From the NCBI GenBank assembly GCA_036169595.1, contig CM069766.1, forward strand, positions 4,602,501-4,622,500: 20,000 nucleotides of DNA, read 5' to 3'. Below the pieces are notes generated by a model. The model did no database searches. It saw nothing but the letters and a program-made list of their open reading frames with translations, and had not been told where the DNA came from. The stretch is from Dictyostelium firmibasis (Eukaryota; Evosea; Eumycetozoa; Dictyosteliales; Dictyosteliaceae). A program made the position numbers and the translations under genes. Of this stretch, positions 1 through 11,859 are shown piece by piece; the first letter of the stretch is position 1; each line of letters opens with the position of its first letter.

Positions 1-31
1 GTTAAAAAAAAAAAGTTTAAAAAAAAAAAAA

Positions 32-65
<34 letters not shown>

Positions 66-342
66 TTAAATTTCATTTTTTGTTACAACACCTTAAGGTG
101 GGGAGCGGGTAAACCTTTTTTTTTTAAAAAAAACCATAGTTGTCAATTTTTTTTATTTTTTTTTTCATTATGCCTTTTCATAGTATAATACGACTTTTAA
201 AGATTAACACTAGTATTGGTAGTATTTAAAAAGTTATATTAGATTATGATTTATATTAAAAAAATCATCATTCCCTCATATAATAATAATAATAAACACA
301 ATAAATTCAATTAAATGGGTTAAAATAAAAAAATAAACAAAG

Positions 343-381
<39 letters not shown>

Positions 382-786
382 TGTATTTATTTTATTTAAA
401 ACTTTGGGTAAAGAAAATAATTTTGGAGTTTGCATTATCAAATAACTTTAATAAAAAACCTGTTTTTTCATTTTTTTTTTTTTTTTTTTTAAATTAATTA
501 CATTTGTAATTCTTGATTTTTTAACCGATCAGAATTTTTTCTTACTTTTTTTTTTTTGAATTTTATTAGATATTTTTTTTTTTTTTCTTTTTATTTTCAA
601 AATTTTTTTTTTAATATAAAAAAAAAACAAAAATTTTTTTTTTTTTTTTTTTTTCACAAAAAACAATTGGGAGCAATTCCAATATTGTACCTTTTTTAAA
701 TAAAGGGGAATTTTTAATTCCGCACATACAAACATAACCCACATACTCAATTACACCAACATCACATAACACACATTACTATATTT

Positions 787-821
<35 letters not shown>

Positions 822-838
822 ATAATTTACTAAAAGCA
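1..838. other. Intergenic region upstream of the BRCT-RRM gene
   Basis: No credible coding sequence is visible. The region is dominated by poly-A and poly-T runs, for example A runs at about 349-377 and 791-819 and T runs around 470-490 and 630-655. A more complex patch lies at 85-116, with a 12-bp palindrome followed by GCGGGTAAACC. A second complex patch at about 661-780 is probably the proximal promoter of the gene starting at 839. It contains the small inverted repeat GGAATT/AATTCC around 707-721 and is followed by the long A run before the ATG, a layout common upstream of Dictyostelium genes. A short minus-strand open frame at 529-750 is mostly lysine and phenylalanine from homopolymers and is not a gene. 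Confidence 0.7.
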
Positions 839-1625
839 ATGGCCAGTAAATTTAAAAGTGTAAATAGTAAAAGTTGTAATAACCATGGTGAGAGTGTAGA
901 AGAAAAAGAAGAAGTAGAACAACTCTTTTTTAAGGGTAAATCTTTTTGTTTAGATTTCCCAACATCATTGAGTCCAACTAAGAAATCACAATATACTCAA
1001 TTCATTAAAAAGAATGGTGGTAAAATTGATTTCTCAATTACTTCCAAAACTAATTACTATATTACACATCATTCAAATATTATATCACAATCATTAAGAA
1101 CAAAGAATGCATTAAAATTAAATATTGCTATACTTTTAGATACTTTTATTTATGATTGTTTTAATAATAAAATCAACTCATTAGATTTTATTAATTATCT
1201 CTATATTAATGGTGTTGTAAGTAAATTTAATTCATTTCAACATTAAAATTGTCAATTCAATTCAATTCAATTCAATTCAAAAAAAAAAAAAAAAAATCAA
1301 CTTATTAATCCATAAAATTTTAAATTATAAAAAAAAAAAAAAGCCTGCAAATGAAACAATAAATGAAACAGTTATTGAAAATTCAATTTCTCAAACATTT
1401 TTCTTTCTTTGTGATATTTTATCAACATTTGAGCATAATACTAAACCATCATTATCAACTAATGATTCATTAAGAATTAGTAGTGACGATAGTGATAGTT
1501 GTAGTTCATTTGTAGAAGAGGAAGAAGAAGATAGACTTAGTGAGTCAAGTTATGGTTTAGACATGTTTTCTGTTAATAGTGATTCAGATTATCATCCACA
1601 TATTACAAAAACATTACCAACCATT

Positions 1626-1673
<48 letters not shown>

Positions 1674-3017
1674 CCAACAAAAAAAACAATATTCAATCCA
1701 ATTACATCCACAAAAATATTCTCACCAACTTCATTAATCTCAAAATCATCAAATTTATTTACTCCAACCATTACAACAGCTTCATCAATATCATCACCAT
1801 TAATTTCAACATCAACTTTAACAACCAATTTATTTGATTCAATTACAAATGATATAAATAAATCAAATAAACCTTTATCAAAATTTGAATTATTACTTTT
1901 ACAAAAGAAAGAGAATGCTGATAAAAAGAAAATTGAAATTCAAAAGATTGAAGAAGAAAAGAAAAGAATTAAAGATGAACAATTAGAATTAAAGAGAAAG
2001 GAGAAACAAGAGAAATTAGAGGTGGCTCAAAAAGAAAAACAAATTAAAATTGAATCTGAAAAGGAGAGAAGAAAATTTGTTTTAGAGAAAACTAAATCAT
2101 CTTTATCACCTGATCAATTAATTAAATTAACAAAATCAAATATTACTGTTAATAATAATAATAATAATAATAGTAATAATAATAATAAAAATAATATAAA
2201 TAATAAATTAAAATCAACATCATTTGGTTTACAAATTGATCATGAAGGTATTAGAATTAAAAAAGAACAAGAGAAACAAGATAGATTAAAAAAAGTTGAA
2301 ATTGAAAAAGAAACAAAGAAAAGAGAAAAAGAGGAAAGAACTAGATTATATCATGGTAATAAAATTGAATTGGAGAGAATTGAAAAGGAAGAAAAAATTA
2401 GAAAACAAAAAGAAAGTTTAGAAGCTTTCTTAAAAAGACAAGAGAAAAGATTGGCAAAAGAGAAGAAAGAACAAAAAGAAAGAGAAGAATTAAAACAAAA
2501 TGGTATTGATGCTGCTGTTACCACTACTGTTGTTGTTAAAGAACCTGAAGTCGATGAAGATTTGAGAAAATTATTTGTTGGTGGTGTTAATTGTGATGAT
2601 ATCACTAATAAATTAATTGATCCAAAGAAATTGGAGAAAATTCGTGAAAGAAGAATTCAAGAGTTGTTAAAACTTTTCGATAAATTTGGTCAAGTTCAAA
2701 AACGTACAATCAATTCATCAAAAGGTTTATTCTTTATCACCTATAAAGATATCGAAAGTTGCACAAAGGCTGTCGAGTTTTATTCAACCCCTGACAATAG
2801 AAAGTTTGCAATCGAAGAAATCACTAAAAAACCAAAGAAATCACCACTTTATAATCCAAACCAAAAATTTTATGTAAAACTTGTAAAATCAAATGAAAAA
2901 GCTAAAAAAAAACAATTTTTTGATAAAAACAAAATTGAAAACCTTAAAATTACTGCAAAGAATGAATTACAAAAAGAAGAAGATGCTGAATTTGCTGATT
3001 GGAAAGTTGCCAAATAA
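839..3017 (+). CDS. BRCT domain / coiled-coil / RRM domain protein
   Basis: Two exons, 839-1216 and 1344-3017, joined in phase 0 across a 127-bp intron (donor GTAAGT, acceptor after an A-rich stretch ending AG), give about 683 residues. Without splicing the first frame stops at 1246. The second is open from the acceptor onward, well before its first ATG at 1563, which supports one gene. Residues about 29-120 resemble a BRCT domain: a hydrophobic first strand, a GG turn in KKNGGKIDF, and a last helix DTFIYDCF where the usual Trp is Phe. Then come an acidic linker, a poly-Thr run (about 218-240), two Lys/Glu-rich segments likely to form coiled coils (about 309-371 and 429-514) split by a poly-Asn run, and an RRM at about 535-640 with RNP2-like KLFVGGV and RNP1-like KGLFFITYKD. 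BRCT domains bind phosphopeptides or DNA ends and RRMs bind RNA, so a nuclear nucleic-acid role is likely, but the exact function is unknown. The ATG at 839 follows a long A run. Confidence 0.8.
1253..1280. repeat. (CAATT)n pentanucleotide repeat in intron
   Basis: About five and a half tandem copies of CAATT lie inside the single intron (1217-1343) of the BRCT-RRM gene, followed by a poly-A run. A simple microsatellite, probably length-variable. Confidence 0.85.
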
Positions 3018-3165
3018 ATTAAACAAAAAAAAATAAAATAATAATAATAATAGTAAAAATAACAATGTTATTTTTAAAATTTTTAATTATTGTTATATTA
3101 TATTAATTAATATATACTTATTTAATTTAATTTTATTTATTTAGTATTTTTAGTTTTTTTTTTTT

Positions 3166-3199
<34 letters not shown>
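3018..3199. other. Short convergent intergenic spacer
   Basis: This 182-bp spacer separates the stop of the plus-strand BRCT-RRM gene from the stop of the minus-strand profilin-like gene. It is almost pure A+T, with AATAAA-like motifs right after the plus-strand stop (within 3014-3035) and a T run of about 30 at 3172-3201, which reads as poly-A next to the minus-strand stop. The two 3' UTRs must be very short or overlap. Confidence 0.7.
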
Positions 3200-3205
<6 letters not shown>

Positions 3206-3604
3206 AACATATTTTTCTTTTTCATTTATTTTAATAATATCTTCTTCATCATATTGTTTACAAAATTTTTCTAAATAAACTGATCTTGGTGAAACTTCTT
3301 GTTTTTTTGGATAAATTCCAATAATATATGCTTTATTTGTTTTAATTAAAATACAACCATGTTTTTCGTTATGTGCATATACCTTATTATTATCTACATT
3401 ATAAATTAAAAATTCTTCACCAATGATTTTTAAATTTTTCCATTTTTTAATATTTTTAAATCCTTTGATTATTGCATCACTCTCCCCAATTTGTGGAGAT
3501 TTATTATAAGCAATTGAACCTCCATCATGCCCAATTACAAATGTTGCATAAAATAAATTGTTTTCTAAAAATTCTCTATAGAATTTATCTTTTCTTTCAA
3601 TCAT
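3200..3604 (-). CDS. Divergent profilin-like protein
   Basis: A single-exon frame of 134 residues, close to the 120-140 of the profilin family. The start is preceded by an A-rich context typical of Dictyostelium. Profilins bind monomeric actin, proline-rich ligands and phosphoinositides and control actin assembly in the cytoplasm. The match rests on order and spacing of family motifs: VIGHDGGSIAY corresponds to the GxDGGxWA strand, AIIKGFKN to the helix before the central sheet, and HGCILIKTNKAYIIGIYP to the GCxLVRTGQAIIVGIYD region of Dictyostelium profilin as I recall it. The conserved N-terminal Trp of the polyproline-binding face (SWQxYVD in typical profilins) is missing; the aligned segment reads KFYREFLEN. 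The C-terminus ends in a charged tail after the last helix. It is not the canonical profilin I or II, and could be the divergent third profilin or an undescribed relative. Function in actin binding is inferred, not shown. Confidence 0.7.
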
Positions 3605-4176
3605 TTTATCTTTTTGGTTTTTTTTTTTTACTCTTTTTTTTTTTTTTTATATAATAATTGTAATACAGGGAAAAATATAAAACAAAAATAAATAAAAATT
3701 AAAAAAAAAAAATTAATATTATAAAAAAAAAATATAAAAAAAAAGAGAGAAAAAAAGAAAGAGGGTTGAAAAATCGAAAGTGTTAATAAATAGAAAGTAA
3801 GATTTGGTTATTCATATTTAAGGTCATAGAAAATTAACTCTAAAATTGTAAACTATTAATTTGATTACATACAGTAAGTTTTTTTTTGTAAATGAATAGA
3901 ATTTTTTTATTTTTTTTATTTTTTTTTTTTTTATTATCTAATTTGATAAATAATAATATAATGAAAAATAAAAAAAATAAATTATGATTAAATGATTTTA
4001 AAAATAATAATAAACAAAAAAAAAAAAAAATAAAAAAAAATAAAAAAAAAGATATTGGTGGTTAAATAAATAAAAATTTTATTGTGTGCAATAAATTATT
4101 AGCTGATTGTTAGTTAATTATTGTATATAGTTATAGTAATAGCAAACCCACTATAGATTTATATCATATAGTATAT

Positions 4177-4208
<32 letters not shown>

Positions 4209-4355
4209 CTTGAAATTATGATGTGTAATGATGAAATAATTAAAAAATAAATTTTAATTATTTTAAATTTTTTTATATATCTATTATTGAGGGGTAATGA
4301 ATTATAACATACAAATAATAAATATTATTTTTTTAGATTATTTAATTTATTTGGT

Positions 4356-4461
4356 TTTGGTGTGTGTGTGTGTGTTTGTGTGTGTTTGTGTGATTATTGG
4401 GGTGTTTAGATTTTGGGTGGAAAAAATGGGTATTTTCACACATATTTTCACACACACCAAA
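4356..4461. repeat. TG-rich tract with 13-bp inverted CA-rich partner
   Basis: The segment at 4356-4368 (TTTGGTGTGTGTG) is the exact reverse complement of 4449-4461. The left arm sits in a longer TG/TTTG microsatellite (about 4359-4392). The right arm follows a short direct repeat, TATTTTCACACA then TATTTTCACACAC. The arms are separated by about 80 bases containing the G-rich words ATTGGGGTG and TTTTGGGTGG. It could be a hairpin, a regulatory element, or chance within dinucleotide repeats. Confidence 0.75.
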
Positions 4462-4777
4462 TTGAGAAATTAATATCAATATAATTAAAATTTGAGTTGA
4501 AAAACATAAACACTATTAATACTCTCCCAAAATTAAAATACCATTAAAATATATTAAATATAATTTTTGTATCAAACCTCATACTCTATGGGTTTACCGC
4601 TTTTTTTTTCGAAATAAAAAATAAAATTAAAAAAATAATAATTATTACAATTTAATTCAAACAATTTTAAAATTTTTAATTGAAAATAAAATTAAAATGG
4701 ATAAAAAAAAAAAAATATAAAAACAAATTGTCGTTCACTATAACAACAACTATCAACAACAAAATCAAAAATAACAA

Positions 4778-4811
<34 letters not shown>

Positions 4812-4821
4812 AAAAAAAATT

Positions 4822-5044
<223 letters not shown>

Positions 5045-5359
5045 TTTATATATATGTGTGTGGGAGTGTGTGTTTAAGTTTTGTATAATGATATCATCCC
5101 AAAAATATTAAAAAAATAAAAAAATAAAAAAAAATAATTAATTAATTCATCATAAAAAAAAGATGACGGTTTTAGTATATCTATATATGTATTAATACCA
5201 AAAATAAATAAATAAATAACAAATTCATTATAATAATAATAATGATAGTAATAATATTAAAAATTATAATAATTATAAATTTTTTTTATTTTAAAATTTT
5301 TTTTTTTATTTTATAATTTCCACAACAATACAACAAAATATTATTTAATTTTTTTTTTT

Positions 5360-7640
<2,281 letters not shown>

Positions 7641-8234
7641 TTAAGAGATTTTTGGTTTATTTAGTTTCTTATTTAAAAAAACAACAAAAAGTATTGAAAT
7701 TGTAAAGGATAATAAAACAAAACAACAATTAAAAAATGTATTTAAAACATAAGAATCTGAATATTGTAATGATATTTTAATATAATATTTGACAGGTTCG
7801 ATTGAATTTGTTGAAACCAAAAAATAAAACCCACTTCCAGATGATATGTTTCCAATGGTTTTACCATCATTTAATGGTTTATTATTAAAATCTAAAAATG
7901 ATAATGGTTCAATTGATCCTTGTGTAAGGTATATATAAACTAATCCATTTTGGTTTGAATTTGAATCTAATACCAATGATAAATAACCAACACCAGTTCT
8001 ATATAATACTGAGTGACCCTTCTTTATTACACCACTTACTTCTTCCAATGAATCATTATCTAAATATTCTCCTTTTAATGGTTTAACGAGTTTAAAAATT
8101 AGTTTTATTTTTCTTTATTTTTTTATATTATCTTATATTGATTTACCTTCATTTCCAGTTTTGACATATTTTTTCATTAAATAACAATGAATCAATATTA
8201 CAATAATTAAAAATATTGTTGTTGACCTTCTCAT
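7641..8234 (-). CDS. Small membrane protein of unknown function
   Basis: I do not recognise this family. Exon 1 (8234-8147) starts MRRSTTIFLIIVILIHCYL, a basic N-terminus followed by a hydrophobic stretch that looks like a signal peptide or signal anchor, and ends at a GTAAAT donor in phase 1. Two acceptors keep the frame: AG at 8061-8060 (exon 2 8059-7641, 168 residues in total, preferred for its TATTTAG context) or AG at 8073-8072 (four more residues, 172 in total). The middle is a beta-rich segment with VLYRTGVGYLSLVLD, LVYIYLTQG and one N-glycosylation sequon (NIS, about residue 101). A second hydrophobic segment of about 25 residues (roughly 134-158) is followed by a short basic cytosolic-type tail, NKKLNKPKIS. 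This suggests a lumenal or extracellular domain with a C-terminal membrane anchor. The signal-peptide-like first exon joining in phase to the second supports a real gene. Confidence 0.65.
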
Positions 8235-8766
8235 ATTTTTTTAGCACACCACAAAAATAAAGAAAAAAATAAAAAAATAACCAAAACAAAATTAAAAATT
8301 AAAAAATAAAAAAATTTAAAAATAAAAAAAGTTAATTTAAAAGGGTTGGTATTAAATTCCTTTTGTTTTTTTTTTCTTTTTTTTAAAAACGCAATAAAAA
8401 TAAAAAAGGGAACTAACACCTGCCCTTTTTCAAAGAAAAAAAAATTTTTAATCAAAGTAAATATTAGAGTGTTAAGAGAAAGGTTTGGAAACATATGTTT
8501 TTTGAAATATTAATAAAATTATCTCATTTATTTAGACAACATACACAATCAAATTTTAATTATTGTGTTGTTCAAACTTTTTAATTTTTTTTTTTTTTTT
8601 TTTTTTTTTTTTGGTTTAAAAATTTGCGCAGTTTAAAATTATAGCTGTATCATTATTTTTTCTAGAGATACAAAGAATAAGAGAGGAAAAAAAAAAAAAA
8701 AAAAATGGAAATAAGAAGGGAAAAAAAAAGAAGACAGAGAAAAGAAAGATATTGTTAGTTAGTGTC

Positions 8767-8803
<37 letters not shown>

Positions 8804-9304
8804 GAAGAAAAAAGAATTTGGAGAAAAAAAAGAGAATAAACAAAAATAAATTAAACAAAATGTATATTATTGTTGATATCAAATTATGGTTATTATATTG
8901 TTATCATTATTACTATTATTATTATAGTTGTTTCTATTTTTGTTTTTTTTTTTTTTTTTTTGCCAAAAAAGAGAAAACCAGAGATTTTAATAGAATGAGA
9001 GAAACCATAAAGAGATTTAATAAGAGACTAATAAAACAAACTACTACTACTAAACAACTGCCACTAGCCAAATCCTTGAATACAGCGCGATATCTTTTAA
9101 AAAAGAGAGAAGAAAACGATCGAGTTCCCTGTGTCGAGACAATTTTTTAAAAAGGAGGAGAGACCACAGAATATTCGAGTAGAGTAAAATAAAAATTCGA
9201 TTGGAGGGAGAGGAGAGGAACGATTGATTTTGAGAAAAAAAATAGAGATATATAATATAAAAGACAAATATGAAATAAAAAAAATAATAAATAAGAAAAT
9301 TAAT
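8235..9304. other. Intergenic region between membrane-protein gene and pyk
   Basis: No credible gene was found. The left part (8235-8600) is the upstream flank of the minus-strand membrane-protein gene, with poly-A/poly-T stretches and a more complex patch at 8400-8580. Long T runs lie at 8587-8612, 8771-8802 and 8943-8960. The right part, 8961-9235, is clearly less A+T-rich than any other non-coding stretch here and is listed separately. It lies just past the pyk stop codon. Frames at 8752-9150 (+) and 8616-8882 (-) are built on homopolymer-coded Phe/Lys and rejected. Confidence 0.6.
8961..9235. other. G+C-richer non-coding island 3' of pyk
   Basis: Hand counting gives 47 G or C in the 120 bases 9061-9180, about 39%, far above the neighbouring intergenic DNA. 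The sequence is purine-rich on the plus strand (AAAAAGGAGGAGAGACCAC, TTGGAGGGAGAGGAGAGGAA) and holds several CpG-containing words (GCGCGA, ACGATCGAG, TCGAG, TTCGAT). It could be the pyk 3' UTR, a non-coding RNA gene, or decayed coding sequence. The plus-strand frame through it uses codons rare in Dictyostelium (GCG, CGA, CTG, CCC, GTC), which argues against a living gene. No tRNA-like A or B box was seen. Confidence 0.5.
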
Positions 9305-10374
9305 TTATACCTTTAAATCTTTGATTGATTCACCAACGGTAAGAACTCTTAAACTGTTAGTTTTACCTGGAACACCTTCCATAACACCAGAGACGATGAC
9401 AACTCTTGAACCTTTTTTGCATAAGTTATGTTTCATGGCATATTCAAGACAAGATTCAACGAGTTTATCAGTACCAACCAATGATTCTACCAAGAATGGG
9501 ATGGCACCTCTGGTGGCGAGCAAATGTTTAACGGTGTATGGCCATGAAGTGACAGCAATGATTGGAATGGATGGACGATATTTACTGACGAGACGAGCAG
9601 TGAGACCAGTTTCAGTGAGTGTGATGATGAGATCAGCCTTTAAGTCAATAGCAGTTGCGACAGCATATGAGGCAACGGTTTCAGCAATGCTGACTGGTTT
9701 GGCAGATGATAATTTAAGGGCGGCGAATAAAGTTTGGTAATCAGTGGAAGATTCGACTAATTCAGCTTCTCTACAGATCTTGGCCATAATGTCTACGGCT
9801 TCATATGGATAGTCACCACTTGCAGTTTCACCTGAAAGCATAACACAATCTGAACCATCTAATACGGCATTAGCAACATCGGTGGCTTCAGCACGAGTTG
9901 GTCTTGGGTTCTTAATCATTGATTCCAACATTTGAGTGGCAGTGATTACTGGCTTACCAGCGGCATTACATTTACTGACGATCATCTTTTGAGCGACGAA
10001 AATCTTTTCCATTTGAACTTCAACACCCAAATCACCACGAGCAACCATAATACCATCGGAAACTTCTAAAATCTCATTAAAGTTATCAACACCTTCAACG
10101 TTTTCAATCTTTGAAATGATTTGAATATCTTTACCTTTTTCACCTAAAATCTCTCTAATCTCAGTGACATCATCTGCTTTTCTAATGAATGAAGCTGCAA
10201 TGAAATCAACATTTTGTTCAACGCCAAATTTAATATCAAGAATATCCTTTTCTGAAACTGCTGGTAAATTAACAATAGCACCTGGTAAATGCACATTCTT
10301 ATTTTCACCAAGACGTGAATTATTATTAACTCTACAAACAACATGACTAAAATTAAATATTAAAAATATATGTA

Positions 10375-10450
<76 letters not shown>

Positions 10451-11126
10451 TAATATTTACCCTTTTTCTTTTTCAATAGCAGTAATAGATAATGAAATAA
10501 CACCATCAGCAATTAAAATGTAACCACCAACTTTAACAGAATCTAATAAACCTTTATAATCAATTGAAATTCTGAATGAGGTACCTGGTTGATTCATGTT
10601 GGTGTCAACAAGAATTTCTTGACCAACGAATAAATCTACATAACCACAACGATCTTCAATTTTACCAGTTCTAATTTCTGGACCTTTAGTATCTAACATA
10701 ATGGCAATAATTTTACCTGTTTTCTCCATTGCTGATCTAACATTTTTAATAACTTGACCATGATACTTTGAAATTTTAAAATAAATAATATGTTATGTTA
10801 ATATTATTTAAAAAATATTTTAATTTAATTTTTTACTATTTTTTTTATTATTTTTTTTTATTTTTTTATTTTTTTTTTTAGAAATAATAAAAAATAAATA
10901 ATAAAAAAAAATTTTTAATTTTTTTTTTTTTTAATAAATAAAAACTTACATCGTGAGTACCGTGGGAAAAGTTAAGTCTACAAACGTTCATACCAGTATC
11001 AATTAATTTAATTAAAGCTTCTTCACTCATTGTTTTTGGACCAATTGTACAAACAATTTTGGTTCTAACAAAAGTTGAAGTTGGAGTATCTAATGATAAA
11101 CGTAAATTACGTGATAATGTAGCCAT
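9305..11126 (-). CDS. pyk: Pyruvate kinase
   Basis: Three exons, 11126-10950, 10765-10461 and 10346-9305, joined through donors GTAAGT and GTAAAT, give exactly 507 residues. The enzyme converts phosphoenolpyruvate and ADP to pyruvate and ATP, the last step of glycolysis, in the cytosol. Family landmarks run in order: [11 protein letters not shown] and [12 protein letters not shown] near the N-terminus, [12 protein letters not shown] starting the A/B domain boundary, the B domain lid in exon 2, [10 protein letters not shown] with the catalytic Lys, [11 protein letters not shown] with the Mg/PEP ligands, ATQMLESM, and the C-terminal domain ending [10 protein letters not shown]. No key residue is missing. 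Exon 3 uses many C- and G-ending codons (ATC, GTC, AAG), the bias seen in highly expressed genes of this organism and unlike the neighbours. Exon 1 starts at MATLSRN behind an AATAATG context. Introns are 184 and 114 bp, the second containing a T35 run next to an (AT)n tract. Confidence 0.97.
10382..10445. repeat. (AT)n plus T35 run in pyk intron 2
   Basis: An alternating AT tract of about 29 bases abuts an uninterrupted run of about 35 T on the plus strand. Together they fill over half of the 114-bp second intron of pyk. Confidence 0.9.
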
Positions 11127-11234
11127 TATTTATATTAATGTATGTATGTATATACTTTAAGTATTTGTGAAAAAAATATTAAAAAAAATAAAAAAAAAAA
11201 AAATTAAAAAAAATTAAAAAAAAATTTGAACACC

Positions 11235-11268
<34 letters not shown>

Positions 11269-11859
11269 AAAAAAAAATAATAAAAAAATGTTTTCCTCGG
11301 GTTTAATATTGTTCAAAAAACCAATTATTCGTGACCAGACCAATAAAAACCACTGAAACCTGCAAATTTCAATCAAAAATAAAATAAAAATAAAATAAAA
11401 AAAATAAATAAAAAATATTTAAAAAAAAAAAAATTTTAAAAAAAATAAAACATCTCTCCTGGAAAATATACAATATATTTATATTTGTTATAATTTTCAT
11501 TATCACTTCTTATATATATGTATACATATATTTTCTAATAAATATATATGTTTTTTTTTTTTAGTTTATAATTTTTTTTTATTTTTTTTTTTTTATTTTT
11601 ATTTTTTTAAACACTAAAAAAAAAAAAATATTATTATAAAATTTAAATTGTTTTTCAAGATAAATGACTTTTTCCTTCTCAGAATATATAATCTAAATAA
11701 TAACCAAAAATTCTATTTAAGATAAATGTTAACATGAACAGGCAAAGAATAGTTTTATTATTTAAATAATTTTTTTTATTTATTATTTTTTATTTTGTTT
11801 AAATTATAAATTTTTTTTTTTTTTTTAGCTATTTTTTTTATTTATTTTTATTTATTTTT
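11127..11859. promoter_or_regulatory. Probable pyk promoter region and 3' flank of eIF2B epsilon gene
   Basis: No coding sequence. Poly-A/T runs at 11180-11280 lie next to the pyk start. Beyond them, 11288-11375 is a compact, more complex patch with CCTCGGG and two CCAAT words on the plus strand (11321-11325 and 11340-11344) about 19 bp apart, plausible transcription-factor sites for the highly expressed pyk gene. An 18-bp perfect palindrome centred on GTATAC lies at 11514-11531. A second complex patch at 11640-11760 contains AAGATAAATG twice and is next to the eIF2B epsilon 3' end. The assignment as promoter is inferred from position only. Confidence 0.45.

Noticed and set aside
529-750. Minus-strand open frame of 73 residues
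   Set aside because: Mostly Lys and Phe from poly-A/T runs and placed in the probable promoter of the gene at 839; no family resemblance.
1592-1828. Minus-strand frame rich in Val
   Set aside because: It is the antisense of the poly-Thr (ACA)n coding region of the BRCT-RRM gene.
4356-4461. Terminal inverted repeats of a DNA transposon
   Set aside because: The arms lie in TG/CA dinucleotide repeats, the inner segment is only about 80 bases, no transposase and no clear target-site duplication were seen.
8231-8494. Minus-strand frame MFPNLSLNTLIF... upstream of the membrane-protein gene
   Set aside because: Phe/Lys-rich from T/A runs, ends at the true start of the next gene, and lies where a promoter is expected.
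8752-9150. Plus-strand frame of 132 residues crossing the G+C-rich island
   Set aside because: Begins with poly-Phe from a T run, and its later part uses codons rare in Dictyostelium (GCG, CGA, CTG, CCC). No domain is recognisable.
8961-9235. A tRNA gene in the G+C-rich island
   Set aside because: No GGTTCRANNC-type B box, no acceptor-stem pairing of the right spacing on either strand.
9321-9740. Plus-strand frame of 139 residues
   Set aside because: It is the antisense shadow of pyruvate kinase exon 3.
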